From Prochlorococcus sp. AG-402-B19 (GTDB taxonomy: Bacteria > Cyanobacteriota > Cyanobacteriia > PCC-6307 > Cyanobiaceae): a stretch of 64,000 nucleotides of DNA. The notes beneath the pieces were generated by a model. It was not told where the DNA came from, did not search any database, and was given only the letters and a program-made list of their open reading frames with translations. Every line of letters begins with the position of its first letter. Position 1 is the first letter of the stretch. Location of the stretch: assembly GCA_003279615.1 (NCBI GenBank), contig QCHM01000008.1, forward strand, positions 1-64,000. The letters run 5' to 3'. This document shows, piece after piece, positions 1 to 7,510 of this stretch. A program made the position numbers and the translations under genes.

Positions 1-49
1 CCTTAAGCCAAGGAACGGGGAGCTTAAGTTAAAACGATCCAAATTAATC

Positions 50-364
50 ATGTCTACGAGTTCCGCACGAAGCACTGAAAGAAGTGCCATTACTGTTTCA
101 GCAGGATTTTTGGGAGCTTTCATTGTTAGTTCTTTAGCTGTTCAGCTTTTTAGAAACTACTCCCCTACTGTTCAAAATAAATTAACTACTGTTGACCCAG
201 TAATTGCTAGTCCTGCCACTCTTTGGTCTGAACTGGGAACACGAGATAACATTATGATTAAACAATCAAATACAAAATTAAATAAAAACAGTTCAACTTC
301 TATCAATATTCAACCTGTAATAGCCTCTGAGGCAACTTTGTGGTCTCCTCTTTTTATTGATTGA
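50..364 (+). CDS. Small single-pass membrane protein with a duplicated PVIASxATLWS motif
   Basis: I do not recognise a named family. The 104-residue product has one hydrophobic stretch at about residues 14-34, followed by a polar tail. The tail holds two copies of an 11-residue motif, PVIASPATLWS (50-60) and PVIASEATLWS (89-99), separated by a Lys/Asn/Ser-rich linker. The two DNA copies differ at about 11 of 33 bases while the peptides differ at one residue, which suggests selection on the peptide. The ATG start leaves only 49 bases of upstream window. It lies 342 bases upstream of the nitrate permease on the same strand, so a link with nitrogen assimilation is possible but is inferred from position only. 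Confidence 0.7.
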   Translation: MSTSSARSTERSAITVSAGFLGAFIVSSLAVQLFRNYSPTVQNKLTTVDPVIASPATLWSELGTRDNIMIKQSNTKLNKNSSTSINIQPVIASEATLWSPLFID

Positions 365-538
365 TTTTACTAATCTTCAATTCATTAATTGATTCAAATA
401 TGATTAATCAGAATTTAGATTATCAGTATAAAATTTAAACTTAATTCAAGAAAATCAATAAATTCTATATATAAATTTTGTATTTTTTACCAGATAATAT
501 TCAACATCTTGAAATCCTCAGACGACTAATTCATTTTG

Positions 539-552
539 GTAGCAATAACTAC
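539..552 (+). promoter_or_regulatory. Upstream NtcA-type box
   Basis: The sequence GTAGCAATAACTAC matches GTA-N8-TAC, the binding palindrome of the cyanobacterial nitrogen regulator NtcA. A TATAAA sequence begins 17 bases downstream (570-575), a little closer than the usual 20-24 bases. This may be a second activator site or a weaker promoter. Confidence 0.45.
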
Positions 553-588
553 TCAATTAAACAAATAAGTATAAAACTCTCATTTTTT

Positions 589-602
589 GTATCGACTACT
601 AC
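589..602 (+). promoter_or_regulatory. NtcA box of the nitrate permease promoter
   Basis: The sequence GTATCGACTACTAC is a perfect GTA-N8-TAC. A TTTAAT hexamer starts 22 bases after its end, which is the geometry of NtcA-activated class II promoters. The gene downstream is a nitrate transporter, a classic NtcA target. Binding itself is inferred. Confidence 0.65.
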
Positions 603-624
603 TTAGTTGGAATATGCCGGCTGA

Positions 625-630
625 TTTAAT
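625..630 (+). promoter_or_regulatory. Candidate -10 element for the nitrate permease
   Basis: TTTAAT differs from TATAAT at one position and lies 22 bases downstream of the second NtcA box. Transcription would start near 637, giving a leader of about 70 bases before the ATG at 707. No convincing -35 element is seen, as expected for an activator-dependent promoter. Confidence 0.45.
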
Positions 631-706
631 TCTTCAAAACGGTTTCATTTTTTACCGTTTTCAATAGGCAAACTTTTCAAGCCTTCTTTCTTACTTTTTA
701 ATTTCA

Positions 707-2248
707 ATGCTTGGCAATCTTTGGACATTTCAAGGGAGATATCGAACACTTCATCTCACTTGGTTTGCGTTTTTTCTAACTTTTGTTGTTTGGTTCAATT
801 TGGCTCCCCTGGCTACGACTGTTAAAGCAGACTTGGGGCTCACTTTGGGTCAAATTCGAACGGTCGCTATCTGTAATGTTGCATTAACAATTCCAGCGAG
901 AGTGCTCATTGGAATGCTTCTAGATAAATTTGGACCACGTAAAACATACTCTAGTCTTCTCGTATTTTCGGTAGTTCCATGCTTACTTTTCGCCTCAGCA
1001 GAAACTTTTAATCAATTAGTTATCGCTCGCTTATTACTTTCAATTGTAGGTGCAGGATTTGTAATTGGTATTCGGATGGTTGCTGAATGGTTCCCACCTA
1101 AAGAAATCGGTCTAGCAGAAGGAATATATGGAGGTTGGGGTAATTTTGGCTCGGCTTTCTCGGCCCTGACGATGGTTGCCATTGCTGGGTTACTTTCTTT
1201 TTCAGGTGGATTTGAATTACCAACAGGTGCCGTTCTTAACTGGCGAGGTGCTATCGCTGGAAGTGGTGTGATTTCAGCATTGTATGGCATCTTTTATTTC
1301 ATTAATGTCAGAGATACACCTCCTGGAAAGATTTATCAGCGCCCAACTAAAACAGCTGGTCTAGAAGTCACTTCTATGCGAGATTTTTGGGGGCTTTTGG
1401 GTATGAATGTACCTTTTGCAGCCATACTTTCTGTTTTATGTTGGAGGTTAAAGAAAGTTGGTTTCCTTGATGAGGGAACATATCCATTAGCTCTTTTCGC
1501 TGTTTTAATTTGGTTCGCTTTTCAGACCTGGGGAATTATTCGTACAAACTCAGAATTAATTGCAGGAACTAAAATTTATCCAAAAGAAGACCGTTATGAA
1601 TTTAAACAAGTAGCCATTCTTGAACTCACTTATATTGTGAATTTTGGTTCTGAGCTAGCAGTTGTTTCAATGTTACCTACATTTTTTGAGACAACATTTG
1701 ATTTACCAAAAGCAACAGCAGGTATTCTCGCCTCCTCCTTTGCTTTCGTTAACCTTGTTGCACGTCCAGCTGGAGGTCTAATTTCTGACAAGCTCGGAAG
1801 TAGAAAAAATACTATGAGTTTTCTAACCGGAGGCCTTGGAATTGGATATCTTGTCATGAGTTGGATCAAACCTGGTACTTTTTCAGGTATAAATGGAATT
1901 ATCGTTGCATTGTTCATAACAATGCTTGCTTCCTTCTTTGTTCAGGCAGGGGAAGGTGCTACTTTTGCTCTAGTGCCACTTGTTAAACGAAGAGTTACTG
2001 GACAGGTCGCTGGTCTTGTTGGTGCCTATGGCAACGTAGGAGCAGTAACTTATCTAACTATATTTAGTCTTCTACCTATGTGGATGAGTGGAGGTGGAGA
2101 AGCGACAGCAGAGATAATTGCTAATTCCAATAGTGCCTTTTTCCAAATCTTAGGAATAGCAGGGCTGATAGTTGCATTCATGTGCTTTTTCTTTCTTAAA
2201 GAACCAAAAGGATCCTTCGATGAATTACATGAAGGGGAAATTGCTTAA
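707..2248 (+). CDS. nrtP: MFS nitrate/nitrite permease (NrtP/NapA type)
   Basis: The 513-residue polytopic protein has about twelve hydrophobic segments and belongs to the nitrate/nitrite porter branch of the major facilitator superfamily. Two glycine-rich nitrate-porter motifs are visible: GGWGNFGSAFSA near residue 145 and GAYGNVGAVTYL near residue 445. A hydrophilic loop of about 100 residues splits the two halves, as in cyanobacterial NrtP. It should bring nitrate (and nitrite) across the inner membrane. Nitrate reductase follows 73 bases downstream, which supports the substrate assignment. An NtcA box lies upstream. Marine picocyanobacteria use this single-protein permease in place of the ABC-type NrtABCD. 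Confidence 0.93.
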   Translation: MLGNLWTFQGRYRTLHLTWFAFFLTFVVWFNLAPLATTVKADLGLTLGQIRTVAICNVALTIPARVLIGMLLDKFGPRKTYSSLLVFSVVPCLLFASAETFNQLVIARLLLSIVGAGFVIGIRMVAEWFPPKEIGLAEGIYGGWGNFGSAFSALTMVAIAGLLSFSGGFELPTGAVLNWRGAIAGSGVISALYGIFYFINVRDTPPGKIYQRPTKTAGLEVTSMRDFWGLLGMNVPFAAILSVLCWRLKKVGFLDEGTYPLALFAVLIWFAFQTWGIIRTNSELIAGTKIYPKEDRYEFKQVAILELTYIVNFGSELAVVSMLPTFFETTFDLPKATAGILASSFAFVNLVARPAGGLISDKLGSRKNTMSFLTGGLGIGYLVMSWIKPGTFSGINGIIVALFITMLASFFVQAGEGATFALVPLVKRRVTGQVAGLVGAYGNVGAVTYLTIFSLLPMWMSGGGEATAEIIANSNSAFFQILGIAGLIVAFMCFFFLKEPKGSFDELHEGEIA

Positions 2249-2269
2249 AATATCAATCAATTTTCAATC

Positions 2270-2297
2270 AAAACCTTGGGTAACTACCCAAGGTTTT
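2270..2297 (+). terminator. Perfect 12-bp hairpin between nrtP and narB
   Basis: AAAACCTTGGGT and ACCCAAGGTTTT form a perfect 12-bp stem around a 4-base loop (AACT), followed by ATTTTCTTAT. It begins 22 bases after the nrtP stop and ends 24 bases before narB. The 3' arm finishes in TTTT, so it could act as a partial terminator, or as a stabiliser of the nrtP message that sets the nrtP:narB ratio. Confidence 0.6.
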
Positions 2298-2321
2298 ATT
2301 TTCTTATCTCATTGAATTGAG

Positions 2322-4547
2322 ATGACAGAGAAAATTGAAAATTTAACTACTCAATGTCCATATTGCGGAGTTGGATGTGGTCTAGAAATGCAACCACCAG
2401 CTGAAATCGGAAAGGCAGTCCGTAGAGATGCAGATGGTTATCCGATGTGGAGGTCTAGAGGAAATCGCAATCATCCATCCAACCTTGGACAAATATGTAT
2501 TAAAGGTGCAACCGTAGGAGAAACCTTGTCTCCAGGAAGATTAATTCAACCTCTGTTTCGAAAGAATTTCAATGATAAATATCAACCGATTAGCTGGAAT
2601 GAAGCTACAGATAAGATAGTTTCACAAATCAAGAAAAGTTTAATCAAAAAAGGTCCAAACTCTATAGCGATGTATGGTTCTGGACAATTTCATACTGAAG
2701 ACTACTATATTGCTCAAAAATTACTCAAAGGAGCTTTAGGTACAAATAATTTCGATGCAAATTCAAGACTATGTATGAGCTCAGCTGTAGCTGGATATAA
2801 TTTAAGTTTTGGATCAGATGGTCCTCCATGTTGTTATGAAGATCTTGATCACTACACCGTTGCATTCCTTATTGGTACTAATACTGCGGAATGCCATCCA
2901 GTACTTTTTCAACGTCTACTCAAAAGGAAAAAACAACATCGTGATAAAGTAAAAATTATTGTTATAGATCCAAGATTAACCGACACTGCAAAAGCTGCTG
3001 ACATTTACCTGCCTATTGCTCCAGGCAGTGACTTAGCTCTGTTATATGGTATTGCCCATTTGGTTCTGAAAAAGAACGGGCAAAATACAGAATTTATTGA
3101 ACATCATACAGATAAATATTCAGAATTTTTAGAGATTATAAAAAATTGGACACCACGAAAAGTTGCTCGCTTTTGTGGTATCCCAGAAAAAAAATTAGAA
3201 GAAGTAGCTAATATGTTTAATCATCACGAAAGGGTGCTCAGTCTTTGGTCAATGGGTGTAAATCAACGCAGAGAAGGTACTGCGGTTGTTGGCGGACTTA
3301 TCAATCTACATCTTCTTACAGGGCAAATTGGGAAAGAAGGAGCAGGACCTTTTTCACTTACTGGCCAACCAAATGCTATGGGAGGACGGGAAGCAGGAGG
3401 CCTATCTCATCTACTTCCTGGTTATCGAAATATTTCTAATACGGAGCATAGACAAGTAGTCGAAAATCACTGGGATTTTCCTGCAGGAAGTATCTCTGAA
3501 GAACCAGGTTTAAATGCCTGGCAACAAATAGAAGCAATGGAAAAAGGAGAAATAGATCTTTGGTGGGTGGCTGCAACTAACCCACTCGTAAGCATGCCTG
3601 ATCTAAATCGAGTAAAAGCAGCAATAAAAAACTGTTCACTGGTTGTTTTGTCTGAAGCATATATAAATACTGAAACCTCTCATTACGCCCACCTATTATT
3701 GCCCGCTGCACAGTGGAGTGAGAAAGCAGGTGTGATGACTAACTCAGAAAGGCGAATTACTTATTGTCCAGCTTTTCGTCCTTGCTTTGGTCAAAGTCGT
3801 GCAGATTGGGAGATCTTTGCTGAAGTAGGCCAAAAACTTGGATTTATTGATCAGTTTACTTACAATTCTGCTTCTGAGGTATATTCAGAATTCACAGCTC
3901 TGACAAGTGGTCGTCTTTGTGATAGTTCGGGACTTAATCATGAATTATTAAAAAGTATTGGTCCCCAACAATGGCCATTTCCAAGAGAGAGTAATCCTAC
4001 GAAAAAAGCCAAGCGACTTTATGAAGATAAAAAGTTTGCGACACCTAATGGTCGAGCCCAGTTTTACACCAAGGAACCTCTGGGAATTGCTGAGCCTCCA
4101 TGCGATATGTACCCCTTAGTCTTAACGGTTGGGCGTTACCTCGGACAATGGCATACCATGACTCGTACGGGGAAAGTAAATCGACTCAATAAAATGCACC
4201 CTGAGCCATTACTTGAAATTCATCCAATGGATGCAAAAGATATGAATATTAAAGATGGTGAGTTATCTGCTCTTAATTCTCGTCGAGGACATCTTACAGT
4301 ACGTGTAAAAGAAACTGATCGTATACGTCGAGGCACAGTTTTTCTCCCAATGCACTGGGGTTTCACTCAAGCAAATCACTGTGAGACAAATAACTTAATG
4401 CATGAACAAGCATGTCCCGTATCTAAACAGCCTGAACTAAAAGCAAGCGCTGTAATTGTAGCTCCAGTGAATCCAGTCAATCAACCAATTGAAAACGATG
4501 AAAAAGGATTTGTTAAATACGTCAAAGAAATAGTCAATATGCAATAA
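2322..4547 (+). CDS. narB: Ferredoxin-type assimilatory nitrate reductase
   Basis: The 741-residue molybdoenzyme reduces nitrate to nitrite with electrons from reduced ferredoxin in the cytoplasm. An N-terminal [4Fe-4S] site is visible as CPYCGVGC (Cys12, 15, 19) plus the Cys in GQICIKG (about 59). The bis-MGD-binding fold follows, with the likely molybdenum ligand Cys in NSRLCMSS near residue 165. A C-terminal molydopterin dinucleotide-binding domain begins near residue 600 (LTVGRYLGQWHTMTRTGK). Length and layout match cyanobacterial NarB. Nitrite reductase and molybdenum-cofactor genes are not in this window and are presumably nearby. Cultured NATL1A and NATL2A are known for lacking this gene, so its presence is a trait of interest. 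Confidence 0.95.
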   Translation: MTEKIENLTTQCPYCGVGCGLEMQPPAEIGKAVRRDADGYPMWRSRGNRNHPSNLGQICIKGATVGETLSPGRLIQPLFRKNFNDKYQPISWNEATDKIVSQIKKSLIKKGPNSIAMYGSGQFHTEDYYIAQKLLKGALGTNNFDANSRLCMSSAVAGYNLSFGSDGPPCCYEDLDHYTVAFLIGTNTAECHPVLFQRLLKRKKQHRDKVKIIVIDPRLTDTAKAADIYLPIAPGSDLALLYGIAHLVLKKNGQNTEFIEHHTDKYSEFLEIIKNWTPRKVARFCGIPEKKLEEVANMFNHHERVLSLWSMGVNQRREGTAVVGGLINLHLLTGQIGKEGAGPFSLTGQPNAMGGREAGGLSHLLPGYRNISNTEHRQVVENHWDFPAGSISEEPGLNAWQQIEAMEKGEIDLWWVAATNPLVSMPDLNRVKAAIKNCSLVVLSEAYINTETSHYAHLLLPAAQWSEKAGVMTNSERRITYCPAFRPCFGQSRADWEIFAEVGQKLGFIDQFTYNSASEVYSEFTALTSGRLCDSSGLNHELLKSIGPQQWPFPRESNPTKKAKRLYEDKKFATPNGRAQFYTKEPLGIAEPPCDMYPLVLTVGRYLGQWHTMTRTGKVNRLNKMHPEPLLEIHPMDAKDMNIKDGELSALNSRRGHLTVRVKETDRIRRGTVFLPMHWGFTQANHCETNNLMHEQACPVSKQPELKASAVIVAPVNPVNQPIENDEKGFVKYVKEIVNMQ

Positions 4548-4585
4548 AAAATGAATAACAACACTTTCTTTGAGAAATAACTCCT

Positions 4586-5644
4586 ATGTCGAACAACTAC
4601 GAAGAATTTAAACCCTATTTAAAAAAAATTGGTAGTGGTGAGTTTACAGGAAAAAGTCTCACTCGCGAAGAGACTAAATTAGCTCTCAAGATGATGCTGA
4701 GAGAAGAAGCAAGTGCAGCACAAATCGGTGGTTTCATGATTGCACATAGAATTAGACGTCCTATTCCTGAAGAATTAGCCGGGATGATTGATGCCTATAT
4801 AGAACTAGGACCAAAGATTCAATCACCCAGTAATCAATGTCAACCGATATTTTTTGGAATGCCTTTTGATGGTCGAAAAAAAACAGCACCTATTTATCCT
4901 CTAACAACTTTATTATTACTCAGTCAAAAACAGCCTGTTATTTTGCATGGTGGTTCTCGTATGCCAATGAAATACGGCATTACCCATAACGAACTCTTTC
5001 AAGCTTTAGGAATAAATTTAACCGGTCTATCCATAAAACAATTACAAAGTTTTTTCAACCATAACGACCTTGCCTTATTCCATCAGCCAGATCATTTCCC
5101 ACTAGCTGAAAATTTAATTCCATACAGAGATCAAATAGGTAAGCGACCACCTCTAGCAAGTATGGAATTAATCTGGACATGTCATCAAGGAAATCATCTA
5201 CATATAAGTGGTTATGTTCATACTCCTACAGAAGAAAGACACTGGAAAACACTTGAGCTGATGGGGGAACAAAATATCATTACTGTCAAAGGACTTGAAG
5301 GTGGGATAGATCTTTCAATATGTCGTTCATCAACAATTGGACAATACAACAATCAACATGGAACTAGAACAGTTTTTCATCCAAAAGACTACGAATGTTC
5401 AGGAAAAGATATTGAATGGAACGATATCGCAGAATGGAAGAGATTTGCTCTGCAAGCTCTTAATGGCGAGGGTCCTTTAACTAAAGCATTAGAATGGAAT
5501 GCTGGTATTTACTTTTTTTATGCAGGCCTAAGCTCTGATGTTAAAAAAGGGGTTGAAAAAGCTAAAGAAGTAATCAATTCAGGATTAGCTTTAAGCCACT
5601 TAAAAAAATTAATTAATTGGAAAAAAGAAAATATTGATTCATAA
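4586..5644 (+). CDS. Anthranilate phosphoribosyltransferase-like (TrpD2/YbiB-type) protein
   Basis: The 352-residue protein has the glycosyltransferase family 3 layout: a helical N-terminal domain (about residues 5-75) containing REEASAAQIGGFMIAHRIR, then the catalytic-type domain. The PRPP-binding GTGGDG motif of true TrpD is replaced by GMPFDGRKK, so tryptophan synthesis is unlikely. Later elements such as HGGSRMPMKYGITHNE and ALGINL still align with TrpD. E. coli YbiB, a TrpD2 member, binds nucleic acids. The gene starts 38 bases after narB on the same strand, so it may be co-transcribed with the nitrate genes. I infer a TrpD paralogue of unknown role. Confidence 0.75.
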   Translation: MSNNYEEFKPYLKKIGSGEFTGKSLTREETKLALKMMLREEASAAQIGGFMIAHRIRRPIPEELAGMIDAYIELGPKIQSPSNQCQPIFFGMPFDGRKKTAPIYPLTTLLLLSQKQPVILHGGSRMPMKYGITHNELFQALGINLTGLSIKQLQSFFNHNDLALFHQPDHFPLAENLIPYRDQIGKRPPLASMELIWTCHQGNHLHISGYVHTPTEERHWKTLELMGEQNIITVKGLEGGIDLSICRSSTIGQYNNQHGTRTVFHPKDYECSGKDIEWNDIAEWKRFALQALNGEGPLTKALEWNAGIYFFYAGLSSDVKKGVEKAKEVINSGLALSHLKKLINWKKENIDS

Positions 5645-5665
5645 GACCTTGTTTAAAAAATAGAT

Positions 5666-6172
5666 TTAATACAAAGTTTTTTCCATTAAATAACGAGAAA
5701 AACCAACACCACCTATTTGAATTTCCTCAGGAGCAATAATTATCCATCCATGACGTAACAGCAGTTGATAACTACATAAACTTGCCTCCGTTTTTAAATT
5801 AATAGGTCTATCTTGAATAGTATCTGCCTCAATCTGATGCAAAAGAGCTGTGGCATGGCCTTGTCTTGAAGAACGACCTCGGCAATAGAGTAATGCCAAA
5901 CGATTTTGAGGATATTTCAAGGCAAATGCTTCAATTGTTTTATTAACGCAACTTACCCAGCCCACGCCTTCCTTCAGAGGTTTATCTAGAATCCCAGGAA
6001 GATACGCTAAAGCTGACCACGCTTCAATCTGTTCTTGACTATATAAGGATTTATCGCAAGTTCGAATCGCATCTTCATAAACTTCTCTGAGAGCAATTTC
6101 ATCAGAAATCTCACAAGGTCGCAAATATCGATTTAAACTGTTTTTATTAATCGAAGTCAAGTTCTCTGACAA
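5666..6172 (-). CDS. GNAT-family N-acetyltransferase
   Basis: The 168-residue protein has a GNAT-like fold: an N-terminal YLRPCEISDEIALREVYEDAI segment, central beta strands, and an acetyl-CoA loop with the CRGRSSRQGHATALL pattern, resembling the R/Q-x-x-G-x-G/A motif. The acceptor substrate cannot be told from sequence. It is convergent with the TrpD-like gene (21-base gap) and divergent from the MFS transporter that begins 34 bases upstream of its start. The short divergent gap suggests overlapping promoters. Confidence 0.7.
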   Translation of the reverse strand: MSENLTSINKNSLNRYLRPCEISDEIALREVYEDAIRTCDKSLYSQEQIEAWSALAYLPGILDKPLKEGVGWVSCVNKTIEAFALKYPQNRLALLYCRGRSSRQGHATALLHQIEADTIQDRPINLKTEASLCSYQLLLRHGWIIIAPEEIQIGGVGFSRYLMEKTLY

Positions 6173-6206
6173 TATGAGAGGGTGAATAAATTATGAGCTA
6201 TTTGCT

Positions 6207-7451
6207 TTGAGAAGGCTAAGAATTCCCACACTTTTAGGAGCTTTCATAACACTTCTAGATGATCGATTGGGTGAAACTATTGTTTTGCCTTTATTACCTT
6301 TTTTATTAGAACAATTCACCACAAGCGCGACGACCCTCGGTTTTCTAACAGGAACTTATGCAATATCCCAGTTTGCTGCAGCCCCATTAATTGGAGCCAT
6401 GAGTGATCGTTTCGGTCGTAAACCTATCATGATCACATGTGTATCAGGTTCAGTAATAGGAATATGTCTCTTTGCATTAACTGTAAGCCTGAATTGGGAT
6501 AATTATTTACCTTTATGGGCCTCAACTTTGCCGTTATCTTTACTGTTTTTAGCAAGAATAATTGATGGTATAAGTGGAGGGACAGCAGCTACTGCTACTA
6601 CAATACTTGCAGATATCTCAACTCCCGAAAATCGTGCGAAAACCTTTGGTTTAATTGGTGTAGCGTTTGGTTTAGGTTTTATTCTTGGGCCAGGATTAGG
6701 AACCGCGCTAGCTAAATTTAGTGTTACTTTACCTGTATGGGTTGCTAGCGGATTTGCAATATTTAATCTTATTTTTGTAATTTGTTTTTTACCTGAAACA
6801 CTGCCAAAAAACAAAAGAAATTTATTACCAAGAAAAAGAGATTTGAATCCAATTAGTCAGCTACTAATTGTATTCAAAAACCCCTTAGCTAGAAAACTTT
6901 GCTTGTCATTTTTTGTTTTCTTTATGGCATTTAATGGCTTTACAGCTGTTTTAGTCCTTTATTTAAAAGAAAAATTTGAATGGAGTCCTGAATTATGTAG
7001 TGCTGCTTTTATTGTGGTTGGAGTTATTGCGATGATTGTTCAAGGAGCACTAATTGGTCCGCTGGTGAAAAGATTTGGGGAATCGAGACTAACTTTTACT
7101 GGTATTGGCTTTGTAATGACAGGATGTATGCTTTTGACGCTAGCAAATATAGACACTTCAATTCCTCTTGTATTTACGGGCGTCGCAATACTTGCAATGG
7201 GTACTGGACTAGTCACTCCTAGTTTAAGAGCACTCATCTCGAGAAGACTAAGTTCTATTGGGCAAGGAGCAGTATTAGGAAATCTACAAGGTTTACAAAG
7301 TCTGGGAACTTTTCTTGGGGCAATTGCAGCGGGACGCTCATATGATCTTTTTGGTCCAAGAAGTCCATTTTTTGGCACAATATTGCTTCTAATTTTTGTT
7401 ATGTTTTTAATTTCAGGAAAAAATTTTAGCAAGAAAAAAGTACCCGTCTAG
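6207..7451 (+). CDS. MFS transporter, drug/metabolite exporter type
   Basis: The 414-residue protein has about twelve membrane segments. The MFS signature GAMSDRFGRKPIM lies after TM2, near residue 63, and an RIIDGISGG motif follows near TM4. It resembles TetA-like proton antiporters, but the substrate is not predictable. The ORF opens with TTG; the nearest upstream ATG (6193) runs into TGA after five codons, so TTG is the likely start. The nitrate transporter belongs to a separate MFS branch. Confidence 0.8.
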   Translation: MRRLRIPTLLGAFITLLDDRLGETIVLPLLPFLLEQFTTSATTLGFLTGTYAISQFAAAPLIGAMSDRFGRKPIMITCVSGSVIGICLFALTVSLNWDNYLPLWASTLPLSLLFLARIIDGISGGTAATATTILADISTPENRAKTFGLIGVAFGLGFILGPGLGTALAKFSVTLPVWVASGFAIFNLIFVICFLPETLPKNKRNLLPRKRDLNPISQLLIVFKNPLARKLCLSFFVFFMAFNGFTAVLVLYLKEKFEWSPELCSAAFIVVGVIAMIVQGALIGPLVKRFGESRLTFTGIGFVMTGCMLLTLANIDTSIPLVFTGVAILAMGTGLVTPSLRALISRRLSSIGQGAVLGNLQGLQSLGTFLGAIAAGRSYDLFGPRSPFFGTILLLIFVMFLISGKNFSKKKVPV

Positions 7452-7510
7452 ACTTATAGATGGCCAAGATATTAAAATAATATTAGAAATTAAATAAATT
7501 ATTTATAGAT

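Larger units (their letters stand above)
365..706 (+). promoter_or_regulatory. 342-base gene-free region holding the nitrate permease promoter
   Basis: No credible coding sequence is seen here. The first half is AT-rich. The second half contains two perfect GTA-N8-TAC sequences and a -10-like hexamer, listed separately. Together they look like an NtcA-activated promoter for the downstream nitrate transporter, with a leader of about 70 bases. Confidence 0.6.

Noticed and set aside
3245-3439. 64-residue plus-strand ORF inside narB
   Set aside because: It lies wholly within narB in another frame, with no independent signals.
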